Below are positions 12,401 to 21,400 of a DNA stretch of 38,080 nt, one piece after another. The translations under genes were made by a program, and so were the position numbers. Each line of letters begins with the position of its first letter. Within the stretch, counting starts at the first letter, position 1. This DNA comes from Bacteroidetes bacterium GWF2_35_48 (GTDB taxonomy: Bacteria; Bacteroidota; Bacteroidia; Bacteroidales; GWF2-35-48): positions 1-38,080 of the forward strand of contig MEOG01000015.1 in the NCBI GenBank assembly GCA_001769125.1, given 5' to 3'. The notes under the pieces were generated by a model. That model worked only from the letters and a program-made list of their open reading frames with translations. It was not told the origin of the DNA and did no database searches.

Positions 12401-15400
12401 GCTTACCCGCTCAAGATGTATTTGTCTTAACAATCAGCGATGGACCTTCTGTTTCTGCGGGAGTAGACCAAACAGTATGCGCTAACAATGCAGATGTTAA
12501 TTTGTCAGGACTTGTAAGCGGAGGGACAATCTACGGAGAATGGACAACAAGCGGTACCGGCTCATTTAACCCGGATGCAACTACATTAAATGCTATTTAT
12601 ATTCCCAGTGTTGCAGATACTGCCGATGGAAGTGTTGTCTTAACGCTTACCTCTACTGAAAACGGCGGTTGTGTTGCCGGTACAAATAACATGTCAATAA
12701 CTATTACCAATGCGCCCTTTGTTGATGCAGGTAACAACCAGACTGTTTGTATCAACAATCCTGCAACCACAATTTTCGGAATTATTTATGGAGGTGCTAC
12801 AGAGGGCTTATGGAGTACAGCGGGCTCTGGTTCTTTTACTGATGCAACCGCGTTGAATACAATTTATACTCCCAGTCAGGCAGATATAGATGCCGGAAGC
12901 GTTTTGCTTACTCTCGCAACTACAGATCATCTTACCTGTAATCCTGTTTCAGATACCATGCGGATTATTATGACAGATGCTCCTTATGTTAGTACAGGAG
13001 GCGATCAAAGCATTTGTTCCAATAGCATTGCTACATTACAGGGTGTTGTCAGCGGAGGCTCTGTTTCCGGACAATGGTCAAGTTCTGGCACAGGCTTATT
13101 CGACGATGAATTTTCATTAAGTACCACTTATACCCCAAGCGAAGATGATACTACGAATGGAAGTGTAACAATAACACTTGTATCTACAAATAATGGAACC
13201 TGTATAGAAGGATCGGATGTGATGACTCTTACATTTGATCCGCTACCTGTTGTTAATGCAGGAGAAAATCAGACTGTTTGCCGTAATAATGATATTGTTA
13301 CGCTTGCAGGTTCTATTTATGGAATTACAAATACAGGCGAATGGATAAGCTCCGGAACAGGTTCTTTTGATCCTGCTAATACAGCTCTCAATGCATCATT
13401 TACCCCAAGTGAAGCCGATAGAGACGCGGGTTCTGTAACGCTTACCCTGAATTCTACAGGGAACGAAAGTTGCATTTCTGTTGGAGCTTCAATGACCATA
13501 ACAATAACGCCTGCCATACAGGTTAGCGCAGGAAATAATCAAAATGTTTGCTCTAACAATCCCCTGACAAATATTTCCGGATTGGTTTCAGGTGGTTCAA
13601 CAACCGGTACCTGGTCATCAAGTGGAACAGGGAGCTTTGATAGCCCCTCTGAATTTATTACTACCTATCTTCCCAGCAATGAAGACACAACAGCCGGATT
13701 TGTTACATTAACATTAACAGCAACAGATATTGGGAATTGTTTGCCCGCAGAGGCCTCAATTGTTCTAACAATAACAAATTCGCCTATCGTATTTGCGGGT
13801 ACTGATATTACTGCCTGCGCGAATATTGATTCGGTTCAGCTATCGGGAGTTGTTTCTGCCGGCTCAACATCAGGTCAATGGACTAGTTCGGGAGAAGGGT
13901 CTTTTTACCCCGGCAATACAGACTTAAATGCGCAATACATTGCTGCTTCCGCTGATACTGCTAATGGAAGTGTAATTCTTACTTTAGTCTCGACAAATAA
14001 TGGAACCTGTACTGCTGTTACAGATCAGGTAGATATTACATTTACCGATGCTCCTTTTGTGGATGCAGGAACCAATCAGGTTGTATGCGCGAACAATGCG
14101 CTTGTTAGCTTGTCGGGAACTATTTATGGCGCTACATCAACAGGAATCTGGTCTTCCACTGGAACAGGAGATTTTGAAAACGATCAAGAACTTAATACAA
14201 CCTATACGCCCAGCACTGATGACATAGCTTCCGGCTCTGTAAAAATTTCTTTGACCGCTACAAATATTGGAACATGTAAACTCGTTTCTGATACTATTGT
14301 TGTAACAATAACGCCTCCTCCTCTTGTTAATGCAGGACAGGATGTCTTTATTTGTTCCGACCAGACGATAAGTCTGCATGGAAGTGTTAGCGAGGGTTCA
14401 ATAACAGGAGAATGGGCTACTAATGGAAATGGTTCATTTGAATTTACCACATCAACGCTTATAAATACATATTATCCAACAACTGAAGACACTGCTTCCG
14501 GAAGTGTTATGTTTATTCTTACTTCGACAAATAATGGCGGTTGCATTGCAGAAGATGATACTTTATTTATAAATTTTGTGCCTGTTCCTGTTGTGAATGC
14601 TGGAACAGATTTAACCGTTTGTGCCGGAAATGATACGATTCATCTTGCAGGAATTGTTACCGGATCCTATCCGTATGGTCTCTGGACAAGCAATGGTTCG
14701 GGAGCATTTGTTCCGAATGATACGACATTAAATGCCCTATACCTACCTAGCGATGACGATCGTTTAAATGGAAGCGTACGTTTAATCCTTATATCAACAC
14801 ATAACCCTTATTGTTCTGTTGTTGCAGATTCTATTCTTATTACCATTAATCCTCCGATTGTTGTGAATGCAGGAGATAATATTTCTGTTTGTTCCAATAA
14901 TCCATTAACTGAATTAAATGGTAATGTTAGCGGAAGCTCAACAACAGGGGTGTGGAGCAGTAGCGGTACCGGGAATTTTAACCCCGATGAATTTACTCTG
15001 AATGCAGAATATATTCCCAGTGATGCAGATACTTCAGCGGGTAATATTACTCTTACTCTTTTGTCAACAAATAACGGAGATTGTATTCCTGTTTCAGATC
15101 AGCTAACGCTTACAATTACCAATGCTCCTATTGTGAATGCAGGTACAGATCAAACCGTTTGTGCGAATAAAGATACGGTTCAGCTTGCAGGTATTGTTTC
15201 AGGAGGTGCTACGGGCGGAACCTGGAGTACTTTAGGCACAGGAACATTCTCGCCAAATACATTATCCGGAAAGTATAGACCCAGCATAGCAGATACGACA
15301 ACAGGAAGCGTTCAGCTTATTTTGACTTCTACAGGCAATGGAATCTGCTTTGCAGTAAAAGACACGATGACTATAACAATAACCAACGCTCCTTTTGTAG

Positions 15401-18400
15401 AAGCAGGCGAATCCGTTTCTATTTGTCCTGAAACACCGACAGTAACAGTAAGTGGCATCATTTATGGTGGCAGTACAACCGGAATATGGACTTCAACAGG
15501 AACAGGACTGTTTGATGATAGCAACGTATTAAATACTTTTTATAACGTAACATCAGAAGATACTGCAGCGCATACTCTTTCACTTATTCTTACTTCGACA
15601 AATAACGGTTTGTGTTATGCTGTTTCAGATACGCTTGTGGTTTCGATATCGAACAGCACTGCGGTTAATGTAGGTTTAGATCAAACTATTTGTGCACATA
15701 TTCCTACCGTATCTTTGAGTGGAAATGTAATCGGAGCAACAACTTCGGGAGCATGGACAAGCTCCGGAAACGGAACATTTTCGCCGGATGCAAGTACGTT
15801 GAATGCAGTGTATAATGTTACTCCGGAAGATACAACTGCCGGAAGCATTTATCTTGTTCTCACTTCGGCAGAAAATGGATTTTGCGCATCTGCAGATGAT
15901 ACTGTTTTTGTAACGATTAATCCCGGAATTTATGTAGAAGCCGGACCCGACCAAACGGTATGCGGAAACAACGCGCAGATACAATTGATTGGAAACATCA
16001 CGGCTGCCGGAGCAGGCGTCTGGACAAGTTCCGGAACAGGAGAGTTTACTCCTGATAACACTAGTCTGAATTCGGTTTATACACCATCGTCTGCGGATAT
16101 TGCCAGTGGAGGTGTAACACTGTATCTAACATCTACAAGCAACGGAGATTGTGAGGCTGTAACAGATTCTATGAAAATAATCGTTACTCCTTCTCCGAGT
16201 GTGAATGCAGGACCAGATTTGTACACTTGCAATAACAATCCAACAGTACATTTATCTGCAACAATATCTGCAGGTTCTACAACAGGCTTGTGGAGCACAA
16301 CAGGAAGTGGTTTATTCGACCCGGATAATATAACTCTTAATACAACTTATAATCCTTCTCAAGCAGATATTGATGATGCGCATATTACATTCTATCTTGT
16401 TTCTACAAACAATGGAGACTGTGTTGCCGGATATGATACAATTGAGGTTTATTTTACACCGGCTCCTATTGCATTTGCTGGTAATGATACAAATATCTGC
16501 GCAAGCAATCCTTTGCAGTTGAATGGCTCTGTTCAGTTTGGAGCAGGAACCGGAATCTGGTCTGTTATTGGAACTCCCGGCTCTTTCTCTCCGAATGCGA
16601 ATACTTTAAACGCCATATATACATTCAGCCCGGATAATCTCAGCGCGGGCTTTGTGGAACTTGTTTTAACGGCAAGTAATCTTACTGGGTGTAATCTCGA
16701 AGCAGACACAATGCTTGTTTCTATATTCCCCGGACCTATTGTTGATGCAGGAAGTGACGTTACAGTCTGTGGAAACAATAATACTGTTCAGCTTGCTGGC
16801 TCGGTCAGCGGACCGACTACAACAGGAGATTGGTCAACATCCGGCACAGGAATTTTCCTTCCATCTGTAAGCGATTTTAACGCAGGTTATTATCCTTCTG
16901 CTAGTGATACAGCGAGCGGGCAGGTAACATTATACCTTGAATCTACGAATAATGCGGGCTGCGTTACTATTTCCGATAGCATAGTTATTACATTCTCAAC
17001 TCCTCCTGTTGTTTCAGCAGGTCAGGATCAAATTGTTTGCAAAGGAAATAACGCATATCTGAATGGCTCAATGGGAGGCTCTGCGACTTCTGTAATCTGG
17101 ACAAGTTCCGGCAACGGCTCTTTCTCTCTTTCAGATACACTTTTAAATGCAACGTATATTCCAAGTGCTGAAGATACCCTTAATACAACGTTAGCGCTAT
17201 ATTTTACATCTACGAATAATGGAAATTGTTTGCCTGCTATTGATACGCTTGCAATTATTTTCACGCCCAAGCCTATTGTGACAGCAGGGACTGATTTATC
17301 TGTTTGCGCGAATAATTCACTCGTAACATTAAGCGGATTTATTTCAGATGGAAACACAGGAGAATGGACAAGTTCCGGAACAGGATCTTTTGCCCCAACA
17401 AATACAATGATGAATGTTACGTATACGCCGAGCGCTGCTGACAAAACAGCAGGCTTTGTAAACCTTGTATTATCAACAACAAATACTTGTCTTGTTACAG
17501 ATACGGTTCATGTAATCATTACACCAAAACCCAATGTAAATGCAGGTCTCGATCAGATTTTATGCATTGATCAGAGTCTTGTTTTGCTTAACGGATCTGT
17601 AACAGGTGGCGCAACGACAGGCATCTGGACTACTAATGGCACAGGTTATTTCACTCCTTTTGATACTGATTTAACGGTAGTTTATCATAGAAGCTCGCAA
17701 GACAGTATTACCGGACAAATTTTGTTTACATTGACTTCAACAAATTATGGAAACTGTCTTTCTGTGTCAGATAATATTGTAATTACATATACTTCCGTTC
17801 CTATTGTTGATGCAGGGCAAGATTTTACTTTCTGCTCTAACAATGCGGATGTAGCTTTACATGGCTCTGTAACAGGGGGTGCAAGCACCGGAATCTGGAC
17901 AAGCAATGGAGACGGAATTTTTGTTCCAGATGCTTCTACATTGCTTGCAAGTTATATTCCGGGAACAAATGATTTTGCAAACGGACAGGTTACTTTGACA
18001 CTTACTTCGACAGAAGCGTGTGTAATGATTAAAGATTCTGTGAAATATACATTTACCCCGGCACCAGTTGCTGTAGCAGGAGAAGATCAGGCTGTTTGCG
18101 CAAACAACGGACAAACATCTATATCAGGCGTAATATCCGGTACTACAACAACAGGTCAATGGTATTCCAGCGGAAATGGTATTTTTACACCAAGCGCAAC
18201 ATCGCTGAATGCAACGTATACTCCCGGATCGACAGATATAACTGCCGGATATGCAGAGCTTCTTCTTGCATCCACAAATAATGGTATGTGCTATCCCGCT
18301 ACCGATACAATGCTAATCACAATTACACCCGCTCCTGTTCCAAATGCAGGTCCCGATAAATATGTATGTAAGGGAAGTAATGTTTTGTTGACAGGAAGCG

Positions 18401-21400
18401 TAACAGGTGGTGCATCAACAGGAGAGTGGGCAACAACAGGCTCTGGTACTTTTACACCAAACAATACTACGCTTAATGCTACCTATATTCCTACTGCTTC
18501 AGATACAACAATCGGCACTATATCATTTTTCCTTACAACAACAGATAATGGAACCTGCTTGTCGGTAAATGATAATATGGTTATTACATTTACAACGCCT
18601 CCGAGTGTACTTGCAGGGGATGATGTTACGATTTGCGCAAACAATGCTTCGGTATCTCTGAATGGTTCTGTAACCGGAAGTACAACTTCTGGTTTATGGA
18701 CAAGTAGCGGAGGTGGAACATTCTCGCCAAATGCAAATACCTTAACCGCAACGTATAATCCAGAATTTGCAGATATCAGCGTCGGCTATGTTACGCTGTA
18801 CCTGAATTCTACCAATGCTTGTCAGGTTCAGGATTCTCTTGTTGTTACAATAACCAATGCGCCAAGTGTTGACGTGGGTAATGATCAATATTTCTGTATT
18901 ACAAATCCGGTAATTAATCTGAATGCGCAATTACTAGGCGCTGCGCAGGGCGAATGGTCAAGTACTGGAACGGGTGTATTTACTCCTTCCACAACATCAT
19001 TGGTAGCAACGTATCTACCAAGCCCTGCAGACACTTTACTTGGTGAAATTGAAATTTCATTTGTTACAACAGATAACGGAGATTGTCTGCCTGCAAGTGA
19101 TGTGTTAAATGTATTCTTTATTGAATATCCAATCGTGGATGCAGGTCAAGATGCTACCTATTGTGGGAACACGTATGTAGTTCTTGAAGGAACGATTACA
19201 GGTGGTGTAGATCAGGGAGCATGGAGTACCGAAGGAACCGGAATTTTTGATCCTTCTCCAAATTTAATTTATACAACGTATAATTTTAGTCCCGCAGATA
19301 CAGCTTCTTCTACGATTGATTTTGTTTTAGCATCTCCTGATTTCAATGGCTGTCCTGCTGTTACAGATTCATTAACCGTAACTATTTTGCCTTCTCCATG
19401 GGCGCAGGCAAGCGGTAATATTACAGTTTGCGCAAATAATAATATCGTAACATTGAGTGGTGTTGTTGGAGGTACTACAACTTCCGGGCAATGGGTAAGT
19501 ATGGGCTCAGGAACTTTTCTGCCTGATGATACGACTATGAATGTAACATATATTCCAAGTTTTGAAGACAACATGGAAGGTTCAGTTACAATATATCTGC
19601 GTTCTACCAATAACGGACTTTGTTATTACGCGCAGGATACAGTAACCATAACCATTACACCTGCGCCAAATGTAAATGCGGGAGACGATCAATATGTTTG
19701 TAATGGATATAATGCGCCTCTGGAAGGTTCAATAACAGGAGGAGCAACTACCGGTTACTGGACAACAACCGGTACAGGTACATTCATTCCAAATAATACA
19801 ACGTTCGATGCGACCTATGTCCCCAGCGCAAATGATACGGTTGTTGGTACTATTCAATTTATTCTTACAGCAACAGATTTTGGAGACTGTCTCGTTGAAA
19901 TTGACACAATGAGCATGTCTTTCACTGCTGAACCCTATGTTGAAGCTGGAGATGATTTAACCGTTTGTGCGAATAATGCAGAAGTACAACTAAACGGTAT
20001 TATTTCGGGAAGCACCACAAGCGGAATGTGGACCACAAATGGTTCGGGAACATTCCATCCTGAAGCTACAGCTCTTGACGCTGTGTATGTGCCTAGTGCT
20101 CAAGATAAGACAAACGGTAGTGTTACGCTTACGCTTCAATCTACAAATGCTTGTTTAATTGAGGACAGCTTGGTTGTTTCCATTACACCTGCTCCTGAAA
20201 TTAACGCAGGTCCCGACAGGATTGTTTGTTACGGAAATTATTCTGTACTTCTCACAGCCACGATAACAGGCGGTTCGTCTTCCGGTATCTGGACTTCTAC
20301 CGGTAATGGCAACTTTACTCCTGATCCGGCTTCATTAAATGTTACTTATAATGTTACAGAACAGGATAGCGCATCAGGACTTGTATATTTGATTCTTACC
20401 TCTACAGATAATGGAACTTGTTTTGCAGAGGCTGATTCTGTAAAAATAACCTTCTCTACAATACCAGTAGTAACAGCCAATCCCGACATAGTTGCCTGTG
20501 CTAATACAGACCTTGTGCTATCAGGTACAGTAACCGGAGGGAACAACACCGGAGTATGGATTTCTTCGGGTAATGGAACATTTGTGCCAAGTGACACATC
20601 GTTAAACGCAAGTTATATCTTTAGTTTCGCAGATACAACAGCCGGACATATTTCTATTCAATTTACGGCAACAAACGCTTGTGTCGCTTCAACAGATACG
20701 GTTTATGTTACGATAACTCCTGCTCCTTTTGTTACAGCATGGACAGATCAGCAGGTTTGCGCTAATAATCCGGAGGTACAGCTTCACAGTCAGCTAATGG
20801 TTGCAACAGGTCTTCAATGGTCTTCTTCCGGTGGTGGAATTTTTACTCCGGGCATTACAGATCAAAATCCGGTATATTCTTTATCGCAGGAAGATATTGA
20901 AAATGGCTCTGTTGCTTTAAGTATTACAACAACAGGAAACGGAGATTGTAACTCTGAATCAAGCACATTGTTGCTGAATATTATTTCTGCTCCTGATGTA
21001 ACGGCAGGTTCCAATCAGCTTCTATGTTTTGAAAATGTTTTAATAGCACTTGATGGATTTGTTGCTGAAGGTGCTTCTACAGGAATATGGACTACGACAG
21101 GTAACGGAACTTTTGTTCCAAACAATACAACATTCAATTCTGTTTATCAGCCTGCTCCGGAAGACACAGTAGGGGGAGTCATGCAATTTGTTCTTACATC
21201 TACCAATAATGGAAGTTGTTTGGCGGTTAGCGATACAATGTTTGTCGTATGGACAGAGCGTCCGTTTGTTACCATAGCAGATAGCATTATTGATATTTGT
21301 ACCGGAATAGAAGAAGTACAACTTACGGGTTCTGTAATAGGTCCTTCGCCAACAGGAATATGGACAAGTTCCGGAACAGGAATCTTTACCCCGGATGATA